A stretch of 17,665 bases of DNA from an uncultured Collinsella sp. (GTDB lineage Bacteria; Actinomycetota; Coriobacteriia; Coriobacteriales; Coriobacteriaceae): assembly GCA_900548815.1 (NCBI GenBank), contig URLR01000043.1, positions 1 to 17,665 on the forward strand. The letters are read 5' to 3'. The translations under genes and the position numbers were made by a program. Below the pieces are notes generated by a model. The model worked only from the letters and a program-made list of their open reading frames with translations. It made no database searches and was not told the origin of the DNA. Shown here in pieces: positions 1 through 7,236 of the stretch (the stretch's first letter is position 1; every line of letters starts with the position of its first letter).

Positions 1-71
1 CCAGGCCCGATTTTGCCTCTTGACAATGTCCTGCTCATATTAAAAGGAACGTCCCTAACTGCCGGATAAAA

Positions 72-103
72 AACGAGCGAGGATTTTGAGGTCCTCGCTC
101 GTT
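72..103 (-). terminator. Bidirectional intrinsic terminator after topA
   Basis: A perfect 12-bp inverted repeat, AACGAGCGAGGA and TCCTCGCTCGTT, encloses an 8-base loop. It has T-runs on both strands: TTTTTGTTTT on the plus side and a run of T on the minus side. It lies 30 bases past the topA stop codon in the direction of topA transcription, so it should end the tat-hyp-topA transcript. It could also end a plus-strand transcript entering from the left edge, but no such gene is visible. The 71 bases to its left hold no recognisable gene. Confidence 0.85.
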
Positions 104-133
104 TTTGTTTTAGGTGATGTTTCGACCGTGCGG

Positions 134-2728
134 CTACTTGTCGGCAGCGGTCTTTTTGGTAGTCGACTTCTTCGCGGTCGTCTTCTTGGCGGCAGTTGCT
201 TTCTTAGCCGTCGTCTTCTTGGCCGCCGTCGTCTTCTTGGCCGTGCTCGCCTTGGTCGTGGTCTTGCGGCCGCGGGCCGGCTTTTTCTCCTTGGTCGGAC
301 AGTCCATGTTGACGCAGATACGCCACGGACCGCGCGCCGTGCTGACCACCACGATGGGGGCACCGCACTCGGGGCAGGTCTCACCCGTCGCCTCGAGCTT
401 ACCGCGCGCCGGCAGAGGATAGCTCACGCCGCAGTCATCGTAGTTGGTGCAGCGGATAAAGCGCTTGCCGCTCTTCTCGCTCTTGTGCGCGATCAGGTCG
501 CCATGGCGTCCGGCCTCGGCGCACACCTTGCACTCGCCCACCTTAAGGTCAGGCTCGTAGTTGGTGGGGCACGTGGGGTTCACGCAAATCTCGAAGGCCT
601 TCTGGCGGAACGGCTGGCACTTAATGCGCGGCGCGCCGCACTCGGGGCACACGGCCGCCTCGCCCTCGAGCGGGCTCACCTTGACGCCGCTCGGCACCGG
701 ATAGGTCACATCGCAGTCGGGCCAGCCCATGCAGCCAATGAAGCTGCCACGGGTCTTGGCGCTCGTCTTCATAACCAGGTCCTTGCCGCACTTGGGGCAG
801 GCGCCCACGCGCGCATCGGCCGTGACGGCGTCGCTGATGGCGTCGCCCAGCTCCTGCGTATGCTTGAGCAGCTCGTCGAGCACGCCGGCCAGCAGCGCAC
901 GCGAGTGTGTCACGACATGCTCTTCGGTATCCTCGCCGCGCTCGACGCGGGTCATGTCGCCGTCGAGCTCGCTGGTCATATCGGGGCTCGTGATGCGCGG
1001 GGCAAACTGCGACAGCGCATCGATGATGGCGATGCCCAGCTGACTCGGCTCCACGGGATCGTTTTTGAGGTAGCGCACGGCGTACAGGCGCTCGATGATG
1101 CTCGCGCGCGTGGACTTGGTGCCCAGGCCGCGCTTTTCCATCTCCTGCACGAGCTTGCCCTGGCTGTAGCGCGCGGGCGGCTCGGTCTGCTTTGCCTCGA
1201 GCTTAATGTCGAACACGTCGACCGTATCGCCCTGCTCCAGCGGCGGCATCTGCTCATCGCGCTTAAGGCCGTACGGATAGGCCTCGCGGAAGCCAGGGGT
1301 CACGAGCACGTCACCCGAAGCCACGAACGGCTCGCCGTTCACATCAAGCTCGAGCTTGGTGTTCTCGATGGTCGCGGGCCCCATGAGCGTTGCCAGAAAG
1401 CGGCGGGCGATGAGGTCGTAGAGCTTGCGCTGACCGCCATCGAGCGTGGACGGATCGCCCTCGCCCGTGGGATAGATAGGCGGGTGGTCGGTGGTCTCGA
1501 CTTTGCCGCGCGTAGGCTTCATGGGGCCGGCGAGCACCTTTTTGCATACGGGCGCCAGCGCCGGGTTGATCTTTGCCAGGTCGCTCACCACGGCGCCCAG
1601 ATCGAGCGTCGCGGGATACACGGTGTTGTCGACACGCGGGTAGCTGATGAGGCCCGCCATGTAGAGGGACTCGGCAATGCGCATGGTACGCGCAGGCGAG
1701 ATACCCTCGGCTGCGGCGGCAGCCTGCAGCGAGGTGGTCGCAAACGGCGTGGGCGGCTGCTGCTTGCGCGAGCGCTTGGTCACCGCGGCGACGGTTGCCG
1801 TCGTAACGCCGTCGACATGGCCGTATGCCGTCTCGGCAGCATCCTTGTCGGTAAAGCGTGCCGTCTTGTGCGCAATCTTAAAGCGGTCGTCCTCGGCAGC
1901 ACCCTGCGCGGCGCCCATGCCGCGGATTTGCCAATAGTCCTCGGGCACAAACGCCATGCGCTCGCGCTCGCGCTCGACCACCAGGGCAAGCGTCGGGGTC
2001 TGCACGCGGCCGGCGGAACGCACGTTGCCAAAGCCGCCAAACTTGGCGAGCGTCAGGTAGCGCGTGAGCACCGCACCCCAAATGAGGTCGATGTGCTGGC
2101 GGCTCTCGCCGGCGTCGGCCAGATTCTGGTCGAGCGAGACGAGATTATCGAAGGCCTGCGTGATCTCGGCCTTGGTAAACGAAGAATACTGGGCGCGGGC
2201 AACCGGCAAGTCCGGCGCAACCTCGCGCACCTTGTTGAGGGCGTCCGAACCGATCAGCTCGCCCTCGCGATCGAAGTCCGTGGCAATGATGACGCTGTCG
2301 GACTTTTTGGCGAGGTTCTTAAGCGAGCGAATGAGCTCTTTCTCAGCCGGCAACTTAATGACGGGCGCCCAGGTGAGGTAAGGCAGACTCTCGAGCTTCC
2401 AGCCCTTAATGGAGATGCCATCGGCAAGGAACGGCTTACGCTTGGTGTCGTAAGGCGGACGCGCCAGGCCATCGGGCATGTCGGCCGGCAGTATCTCGCC
2501 GTCCTCGGTGACCGAATACCAGCCCAGCTTTTTATCGAACAGCACGCTGTCGCAAAAATCAGGCGCAAGGATGTGACCGGCAAGGCCGATCGTCACGCAC
2601 TCCTCGCCCTTCCACTCAAAGCGGTAGATGGCGGTGTTGTACACCTTGTCCTTTTTGGGCTTACCCATGGACAGACGCTCGGCGATCTGACGCGCGGCGT
2701 CGTTTTTCTCGGCGATGATGAGCTTCAA
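134..2728 (-). CDS. topA: DNA topoisomerase I (type IA), archaeal-like, with zinc ribbons and Lys-rich tail
   Basis: This 864-residue enzyme relaxes negatively supercoiled DNA by nicking and passing a single strand. The N-terminal Toprim domain (about 1-170) carries the catalytic Glu7 in IIAEKND and the metal-binding DFDREGE at 151-157. The nucleophile is Tyr363 in LISYPRVDNTVYP. Residues 640-812 hold four Cys4 zinc ribbons (CPKCG, CPECG, CKVC, CPECG with their partner cysteine pairs). Residues about 816-864 form a low-complexity Lys/Thr/Ala tail, probably DNA-binding. The start is a TTG, 6 bases after AGGAG; the next Met is residue 21, beyond Glu7, so the TTG start is needed. The N-terminus and the SYPR(V/T)DNTVYP motif resemble archaeal topoisomerase I more than the usual actinobacterial form (from memory). 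It is the last gene of the tat-hyp cluster, 54 bases after hypB. Confidence 0.93.
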   Translation of the reverse strand: MKLIIAEKNDAARQIAERLSMGKPKKDKVYNTAIYRFEWKGEECVTIGLAGHILAPDFCDSVLFDKKLGWYSVTEDGEILPADMPDGLARPPYDTKRKPFLADGISIKGWKLESLPYLTWAPVIKLPAEKELIRSLKNLAKKSDSVIIATDFDREGELIGSDALNKVREVAPDLPVARAQYSSFTKAEITQAFDNLVSLDQNLADAGESRQHIDLIWGAVLTRYLTLAKFGGFGNVRSAGRVQTPTLALVVERERERMAFVPEDYWQIRGMGAAQGAAEDDRFKIAHKTARFTDKDAAETAYGHVDGVTTATVAAVTKRSRKQQPPTPFATTSLQAAAAAEGISPARTMRIAESLYMAGLISYPRVDNTVYPATLDLGAVVSDLAKINPALAPVCKKVLAGPMKPTRGKVETTDHPPIYPTGEGDPSTLDGGQRKLYDLIARRFLATLMGPATIENTKLELDVNGEPFVASGDVLVTPGFREAYPYGLKRDEQMPPLEQGDTVDVFDIKLEAKQTEPPARYSQGKLVQEMEKRGLGTKSTRASIIERLYAVRYLKNDPVEPSQLGIAIIDALSQFAPRITSPDMTSELDGDMTRVERGEDTEEHVVTHSRALLAGVLDELLKHTQELGDAISDAVTADARVGACPKCGKDLVMKTSAKTRGSFIGCMGWPDCDVTYPVPSGVKVSPLEGEAAVCPECGAPRIKCQPFRQKAFEICVNPTCPTNYEPDLKVGECKVCAEAGRHGDLIAHKSEKSGKRFIRCTNYDDCGVSYPLPARGKLEATGETCPECGAPIVVVSTARGPWRICVNMDCPTKEKKPARGRKTTTKASTAKKTTAAKKTTAKKATAAKKTTAKKSTTKKTAADK

Positions 2729-2782
2729 AAGAGGCTCCTATCTCGTATCTCTGCGGCTACGCCCGCCCGTATGGCGGCCGAC

Positions 2783-3466
2783 TTACGCCCTTGCTTGCTC
2801 AATCTGCCCGATGAGCCAATCGCACCAGGCATCCATGCCCTCGCCCTTGCGCGCGCTCACGGCAAACCGCGGCGCCTGCGGATTGAGGTCATCGAGTGTC
2901 TTAGTATACCTATCCATGTCAAAATCGAAAGCCGGAGCCACGTCGACCTTGTTGAGCAGCTGCGCGCCGGCGTGTTGGAAGATGCCCGGGTACTTGATGG
3001 GCTTGTCGTCGCCCTCGGGCACCGAGAGAATCATGATGGACAGGTTCTCGCCCAGGTCAAAGTCGACCGGGCAGACCAGGTTGCCCACATTTTCGATAAA
3101 GATGACGTCGATGTTCTCCAGACCGACGGCCTGGTCAAACGCGTCAACGGCCTCCATGATCATGTTGCCCTCGAGGTGGCACAGGCCGCCCGTGTTGATC
3201 TGGATGGCGGGCATGCCGGCTTCCTTCATGGTGATGGCGTCGACATCCGAGGCGATATCGCCCTCGATGACGGCACAGCGCAGGCCGGCCTTGTCACGCA
3301 GGCGCTCGTTGGTGCCCAGGATCGTGGTGGTCTTGCCCGAACCGGGGCTCGACAAGACGTTGATCACATAGGTGTTTGTCTCATTAAATCGCTGACGCAG
3401 CTGATCTGCCAGGCGCTCGTTGCGCGACAGAATCGGCGACGCGATATCAATCGTTTTCTCAGCCAT
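2783..3466 (-). CDS. hypB: HypB, GTPase for nickel insertion into hydrogenase
   Basis: The 227-residue protein is a SIMIBI-class GTPase that, with HypA, delivers nickel to the large subunit of NiFe hydrogenases (in some bacteria also to urease). The P-loop SSPGSGKTT is at 39-47, the guanine-specificity motif NKVD at 172-175, and the conserved metal site is Cys96-His97 with Cys132 in the ENVGNLVCP stretch. The N-terminal His-rich nickel-storage region found in some HypB proteins is absent, as is the N-terminal Cys motif of E. coli HypB. Translation starts at an ATG 8 bases after AAGGAG. It follows hypA by 55 bases on the same strand, the usual hypA-hypB order. No hydrogenase structural gene or hypC, hypD, hypE or hypF is in the window. 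Confidence 0.95.
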   Translation of the reverse strand: MAEKTIDIASPILSRNERLADQLRQRFNETNTYVINVLSSPGSGKTTTILGTNERLRDKAGLRCAVIEGDIASDVDAITMKEAGMPAIQINTGGLCHLEGNMIMEAVDAFDQAVGLENIDVIFIENVGNLVCPVDFDLGENLSIMILSVPEGDDKPIKYPGIFQHAGAQLLNKVDVAPAFDFDMDRYTKTLDDLNPQAPRFAVSARKGEGMDAWCDWLIGQIEQARA

Positions 3467-3521
3467 ACTTAGCGCTCCTTACTTTGGCCCCTTTATACCC
3501 CATCACCAGATGGCTAGCGGG

Positions 3522-3878
3522 CTAATCGTCGGGGGTTTCGATTTCGATACTCGCGATATCGAGCTCGCGGCCGTGCAGTAGGCGCACGTTGGCACCACCA
3601 CACTGGGGACAGCGACAGTGGAAGCGATCGTGGTCGAAGACCTCGCCGCAGTCCAGGCATTCACTTTGTGGGTGAATCTCCTCAACCGCGAGCTCGCAGC
3701 CCCGCGTGAGCGGGTCCTCGTCGCGAAACGTCTCCCACGCAAAGTCGAGCGCCTCGCGCACGACCTCGGTCATATCCCCGATACGCAGCGTTACCAAAAC
3801 GGCGCGCGAGGCCCCCGCCCCACGCGCCGCGCGAATCACTGTATCGAGTATGCCGTTGACAATGCCAACCTCGTGCAT
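3522..3878 (-). CDS. hypA: HypA, nickel metallochaperone for hydrogenase maturation
   Basis: This small protein (118 residues) is the usual HypA length. It begins Met-His-Glu, and the N-terminal amine with His2 is the known nickel site of the family. A structural zinc site is formed by Cys74-x2-Cys77 and Cys90-x2-Cys93. HypA works with HypB in nickel insertion and may dock on the hydrogenase large subunit. The gene lies only 6 bases after the tatC stop, with its ribosome-binding site GAGGAG inside the end of tatC, so the two are almost certainly co-transcribed and translationally linked. Identity is secure. Whether the client is a hydrogenase or another nickel enzyme cannot be told from this window. 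Confidence 0.93.
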   Translation of the reverse strand: MHEVGIVNGILDTVIRAARGAGASRAVLVTLRIGDMTEVVREALDFAWETFRDEDPLTRGCELAVEEIHPQSECLDCGEVFDHDRFHCRCPQCGGANVRLLHGRELDIASIEIETPDD

Positions 3879-3884
3879 ACCGAT

Positions 3885-4676
3885 TTACTCCTCGTCGTCC
3901 TCATCGTCCGAGAACAGGTCCAGACGGCTCACAAACAAGCCCTCCTTGCCCTCGCGCGCGGTAATGACCACGCGGGCAATGGCGAGCGAAATCTCGTAGA
4001 GCGAGAGCAGGGCACCATACATGAGGCCCAGCGTAACGGGCGAGCCGTCGGGCGTAATCACAGCCGAGCCCACAAGCAGGCCCACGTACACGTAGCGCCA
4101 GGCGCCGCGGAAGGCCGCGTAGGACACGATGTGGAAGACGGACAGGTAGAAGATGATGAGCGGCAGCTCAAACGCCACGCCAAAGCCGATCATAAAGAGC
4201 AGCTCCATGTTGACGTAGTTCTCCAGATCGGGCAGCGCCGTAGCGACGGCCGAGGTCTCGCCGATGAGCCACTCAAAGCCCGCGGGAATGATGATGAAAT
4301 AGCAGAAGATGGCGCCCAGGAAGAACAGCACCGTCGAGGCGAGCACCGTGGGCACGACCCACTTGCGCTCGTTGGGGCGAAGCGCCGGCAGGAAAAACGC
4401 CAAGATCTGCCAGATGATCATGGGCGTGCACATGACAACGGCCATCTTGATGGCCAGCGAAAAGCGCAGACCAAAGCCGCCGAGCGTGGTGGTGATGTAG
4501 AACTTACCGTCCGGCACAAAGGAGCGGATAGGGTCTTCCAAGATGTCGAGCACCACGGGCGTAGCGAAATACAGCACGATGGCGGCGGCAAACACCGACA
4601 CGACCACGATGGTCAGGCGGCGACGGAGCTCTCCCAAGTGATCGAAGAGCGGCATGCGCGCAGGTCCGATAGGCAT
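3885..4676 (-). CDS. tatC: Twin-arginine translocase subunit TatC
   Basis: The 263-residue integral membrane protein is the signal-peptide receptor of the Tat pathway, which exports folded proteins. The N-terminal MPLFDHLGELRRRL signature lies at 8-21, and six hydrophobic segments follow (about 22-40, 74-96, 106-130, 155-180, 194-208, 212-230). The conserved Glu170 occurs in FGVAFELP. The cytoplasmic C-terminus is unusually acidic (SDDEDDEE). I chose the first ATG because it overlaps the tatA stop codon as TAATG and is preceded by GGGAGG; Met8 is a possible alternative. The overlap indicates translational coupling to tatA, and hypA follows after 6 bases. Confidence 0.95.
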   Translation of the reverse strand: MPIGPARMPLFDHLGELRRRLTIVVVSVFAAAIVLYFATPVVLDILEDPIRSFVPDGKFYITTTLGGFGLRFSLAIKMAVVMCTPMIIWQILAFFLPALRPNERKWVVPTVLASTVLFFLGAIFCYFIIIPAGFEWLIGETSAVATALPDLENYVNMELLFMIGFGVAFELPLIIFYLSVFHIVSYAAFRGAWRYVYVGLLVGSAVITPDGSPVTLGLMYGALLSLYEISLAIARVVITAREGKEGLFVSRLDLFSDDEDDEE

Positions 4677-5263
4677 TACTCATCGCCTCCCTTCGGGGCA
4701 TCGGCGGCAGCGGCGTCGCCCTCGGCCTCGAGCTCGCGAGCGAGCTGGTCGACGACGGCCTTGCGCTTGCGGGGACGACGGGCGTAGAGGTCGGCCGTCG
4801 TGGGCTCTGCCGGCTCGGGCTCGGACTCCGGCTCTGCAGCAGGCCCGGGCTCGACGACAGGCTCGGCGGCAGCGGCAGGCTCGGCACCCTCGGCCTCGGC
4901 CTCCTCAGCAGCACCTTCGCCCTCAGCAGCACCCTCGCTTGCGGCCTTCTCGGCAGCAAGGCGGGCACGGCGCTCGGCAAAGGTCTCCTTCTTTGCGGGC
5001 GCAGCTGTCTCGACGGCATCCTCGTCTGCATCGGAATCGTCATCGACGGCAGTCTTCTTGGGCTTGACCGGGGCCGACGCGGCCTCGCTCACCGGATCGA
5101 TAATCTCGGACTGAACAACGGCCGTCATCTTTTCCTGCGTCTCGCGGAACTGACGGATGGCACGGCCGATCGTACGGCCCATCTGTGGGAGCTTATCCGG
5201 GCCAAACAGCAAAAAGCCGAAGACCACGATGATCGCGAGCTCACCCTCTCCAATACCAAACAC
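4676..5263 (-). CDS. tatA: TatA/TatB-family translocase subunit with long acidic tail
   Basis: This encodes a single-pass Tat component. One N-terminal transmembrane helix is followed by the FGPDKLP hinge and an amphipathic helix, the TatA/B hallmark. I set the start at a GTG (5261-5263) because GGAGG lies exactly 5 bases upstream and the product then begins Met-Phe-Gly-Ile-Gly-Glu, as family members do; a longer ATG frame from 5308 adds 15 residues with no family match. The Glu at position 8 is more typical of TatB than TatA. The 195-residue length exceeds the common 50-90 of TatA because of an Ala/Glu/Pro-rich tail (about residues 60-170) ending in Arg/Lys clusters. With no second tatA-like gene nearby, it may serve both TatA and TatB roles. 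It overlaps tatC by one base. Confidence 0.88.
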   Translation of the reverse strand: MFGIGEGELAIIVVFGFLLFGPDKLPQMGRTIGRAIRQFRETQEKMTAVVQSEIIDPVSEAASAPVKPKKTAVDDDSDADEDAVETAAPAKKETFAERRARLAAEKAASEGAAEGEGAAEEAEAEGAEPAAAAEPVVEPGPAAEPESEPEPAEPTTADLYARRPRKRKAVVDQLARELEAEGDAAAADAPKGGDE

Positions 5264-5338
5264 ACATACCTCCAAGGCTCGATGTGAGTCGAGCCCGCAC
5301 CGCGCCATTCGGCCGGAACTCGTCTATTCATTCGGTCA

Positions 5339-5344
5339 AGTATA
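5339..5344 (-). promoter_or_regulatory. Candidate -10 box for the tat-hyp-topA transcript
   Basis: On the minus strand TATACT matches five of six bases of the TATAAT consensus and lies about 75 bases before the tatA GTG. No good -35 box is seen at 16-18 bases, because that position falls inside a GC-rich hairpin stem. The same octamer CTATACTT occurs upstream of the aminotransferase gene, which supports it as a recurring -10 element. The call is tentative. Confidence 0.35.
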
Positions 5345-5372
5345 GCGCCCGGACGCCAAAACGTCCGAGCGC
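5345..5372 (-). terminator. Hairpin after the STAS gene, weak terminator
   Basis: The arms GCGCTCGGACG and CGTCCGGGCGC (minus-strand RNA) pair over 11 bases with one G-U pair and a 6-base loop UUUUGG. The hairpin lies 43 bases past the STAS stop codon. There is no U-run after the stem; the next bases are TATACTTGACC, a candidate -10 box. It could be a Rho-independent terminator of poor quality, or a boundary structure between the two transcription units. Confidence 0.5.
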
Positions 5373-5415
5373 ATCACAAACATATGCCAAACGGCACGCC
5401 CTTTTGGGGCAAAGA

Positions 5416-5730
5416 TTATGCAGCGGTGATCGAAATCTCCTGGTCGACACCCAACAGCTGGACCACGCGCATCACCGGGGGCTGCACATTGGTGCAGCTA
5501 AAGCGCTTGCCGTGGTCGACCGCGTGGTGCGCGGCGCCCACGAGCACGCCAATGCCCGTCGAATCGATGTAGCTCACCTGGGCAAAATCGAGCTCAACGG
5601 CCTCGGTGGGCTGCTCGAGCGCCAGGTCGATGGCATTGCGCAGGCTATCGGCGTTAGAGATATCGATCTCGCCGGTTACCTTAATGGTGTAGAGCTCTGG
5701 CGTGGGATTGGTGGAAATACCCAAATCCAT
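5416..5730 (-). CDS. STAS-domain anti-sigma factor antagonist (SpoIIAA-like)
   Basis: The 104-residue protein is a single STAS domain of standard length. The diagnostic YIDSTGIGVLVG motif at 54-65 carries Ser57, the residue phosphorylated by the partner kinase in SpoIIAA/RsbV proteins. Such proteins bind an anti-sigma kinase and free its sigma factor. ELYTIKVTGEIDISNADSLRNA at the N-terminus is the typical first strand and helix. AAAGGAG lies 7 bases before the ATG. It sits 51 bases after the aminotransferase on the same strand. No anti-sigma kinase, sigma factor or phosphatase gene is in the window, so its partner must be elsewhere. Confidence 0.9.
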   Translation of the reverse strand: MDLGISTNPTPELYTIKVTGEIDISNADSLRNAIDLALEQPTEAVELDFAQVSYIDSTGIGVLVGAAHHAVDHGKRFSCTNVQPPVMRVVQLLGVDQEISITAA

Positions 5731-5781
5731 GTATATGCTCCTTTACGTATCGAAGGTGCGGATAGTACGGGAAGCCGCGCG

Positions 5782-7086
5782 TTAGGCGCGCTCGGCACGC
5801 GCGAGCTCGGCAGCGACAAGCTTAACGGCCAGCACCAGCACATCGAGCGCGGCCTCCAGGTCCTCGACCGTGGGATAGCTCGGCGCGATGCGGATGTTGG
5901 TATCGCGCGGGTCCTTGCCATAGGGCCAGGTAGCACCGGCCGGCGTGAGCTTGACGCCCAGGTCGGCGCAAAGCGCGGCGACCTTTTGAGCCGAGCCCTC
6001 GGGACCATCGAAGCTTACAAAGTAGCCGCCGCGGGGGTGCGTCCAGGTGGCGCAGCCCGTGTCGCCCAAGCCCTCGGTGAGCTTGCGCTCGACGGCCTCA
6101 AAGCGCGGGCGCAAGAACTCGGCATGCTTTTTCATGTGCTCCTTGACCGCCTCGATGGTGGGAAGGAAGCGCACGTGACGCAGCTGGTTGAGCTTGTCGG
6201 CGCTGATGAGGCCGGCCTTCAGGCGCTTGGAGAACTCGGCGATGACCGCGGGGCTCGCACCGATAAAGCCGATACCGGCGCCCGGGAAGGTGATCTTGGA
6301 CGTCGAGGCAAATGCCACCACGCGGTCCTCGGTGCCCGCCGCGCGAGCGAGGTCAAAGATGTTTGCGAGCTCGTCGGTCTCGTCGTACAGGTCGTGCACG
6401 CAGTAGGCGTTGTCCCAGAAGATGCGGAAATCGGGTGCGGCCGTGGGCATCTCAACCAGGCGACGCACGGTGTCCTCGCTAAAGGTGATGCTCGTGGGGT
6501 TGGAATACTTGGGCACGCACCAGATGCCCTTGATGGAGTCGTCGGCGGCAACCAGGCGCTCGACCTCGTCCATGTCGGGGCCGTTGTCGGTCATCGCGAC
6601 GGGGACGTTCTCGATACCCAGATCGGCGGTGATGCCAAAGTGGCGGTCGTAGCCGGGAACGGGGCACAGGAACTTGACCTTCTTGCCGTCGTGCGCGGCC
6701 TCATAAGCCTCCCAGGGCTCGCTGCCGCACGAGCCGCAACGCCAGAACATACCGGCAATATCGTGCTCGATCAGCAAGCTCGACGAACCCAGCACGAGCG
6801 TCTGCTCGGCGGGGCAACCCAGGAACTCCCCCGCCAGCTTGCGTGCCGAGGGAATGCCCTCAAAGCAGCCGTAGTTGGAGCAGTCGACATTGCCGTCGTG
6901 CAGATCGGCATCGGCATTGAGGATATCGAGCATGGGGCGCGAGATGTCCACCTGGGAGGGCGACGGCTTGCCGCGGGCCATGTCGAGCGCCAGACCCTTG
7001 GCCTTGACCTCGGCGACCTCGGCTTTGAGTGCCTCGATGGCAGCATCGAGTTCGGTGGTTTCCATCTTCTGGTAGATCGTCTGCAT
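5782..7086 (-). CDS. PLP-dependent aminotransferase, AspT-type (class I fold)
   Basis: This 434-residue protein is a fold-type I aminotransferase. The residue bonded to PLP is Lys264 in FASTSKITFPGAG. Asn196 (KYSNPTS), Asp225 with Tyr228 (WDNAY) and Arg399 (NIRIAPS) match the cofactor and substrate-carboxylate residues of the family. The region LALDMARGKPSPSQ at 32-45 is characteristic of the actinobacterial AspT/MocR-like aspartate aminotransferase group. The likely reaction is aspartate plus 2-oxoglutarate to oxaloacetate plus glutamate, but substrate choice is inferred. The ATG follows AAAGG by about 10 bases; Met8 is a less likely alternative. It is first in a probable two-gene unit with the STAS gene. 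Confidence 0.88.
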   Translation of the reverse strand: MQTIYQKMETTELDAAIEALKAEVAEVKAKGLALDMARGKPSPSQVDISRPMLDILNADADLHDGNVDCSNYGCFEGIPSARKLAGEFLGCPAEQTLVLGSSSLLIEHDIAGMFWRCGSCGSEPWEAYEAAHDGKKVKFLCPVPGYDRHFGITADLGIENVPVAMTDNGPDMDEVERLVAADDSIKGIWCVPKYSNPTSITFSEDTVRRLVEMPTAAPDFRIFWDNAYCVHDLYDETDELANIFDLARAAGTEDRVVAFASTSKITFPGAGIGFIGASPAVIAEFSKRLKAGLISADKLNQLRHVRFLPTIEAVKEHMKKHAEFLRPRFEAVERKLTEGLGDTGCATWTHPRGGYFVSFDGPEGSAQKVAALCADLGVKLTPAGATWPYGKDPRDTNIRIAPSYPTVEDLEAALDVLVLAVKLVAAELARAERA

Positions 7087-7128
7087 GGGGTGCGACCTTT
7101 CGCGAAGCGGTACGTTGCAGTTCGTCTA

Positions 7129-7134
7129 AGTATA
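7129..7134 (-). promoter_or_regulatory. Candidate -10 box for the aminotransferase gene
   Basis: TATACT on the minus strand lies 42 bases before the aminotransferase ATG, within the same octamer CTATACTT seen before tatA. The -35 region is poor (ATAACG at 17 bases). It faces away from the candidate promoter of the plus-strand small gene, making this a divergent promoter region. Confidence 0.4.
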
Positions 7135-7163
7135 GACCGCCACCGCCGCAACGTTATGAAGCC

Positions 7164-7192
7164 GTGATAGATTAAGTCCATCGCAATAAATT
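7164..7192 (+). promoter_or_regulatory. Candidate promoter of the 84-residue gene
   Basis: GTGATA (7164-7169, four of six to TTGACA) and TAAATT (7187-7192) are separated by 17 bases. Transcription would begin near 7199, giving a leader of about 38 bases with AAGGAGG before the ATG. The call rests on consensus matches only. Confidence 0.4.
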
Positions 7193-7236
7193 ACGAATCG
7201 CCGCGCATGCCGGCGTGGGACGCCCAAGGAGGCACT

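Noticed and set aside
20..46. TTGACA near the left edge as a promoter
   Set aside because: The nearest -10-like hexamers (TATTAA, TAAAAG) are only 12 and 15 bases away, and no plus-strand gene follows.
86..3472. Very long plus-strand open frame (1128 codons) opposite topA and hypB
   Set aside because: It is antisense to two well-supported genes. GC-rich codon bias removes stop codons from the opposite strand. The product is Arg/Ala/His/Leu-rich with no recognisable domain.
5263..5308. Upstream ATG for tatA adding 15 residues
   Set aside because: The extra residues have no family match or ribosome-binding site, while the GTG start has GGAGG at ideal spacing and gives the family N-terminus.
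5284..7167. 627-codon plus-strand frame opposite the aminotransferase and STAS gene
   Set aside because: It is antisense to genes with full catalytic motifs and has atypical composition and no ribosome-binding site.
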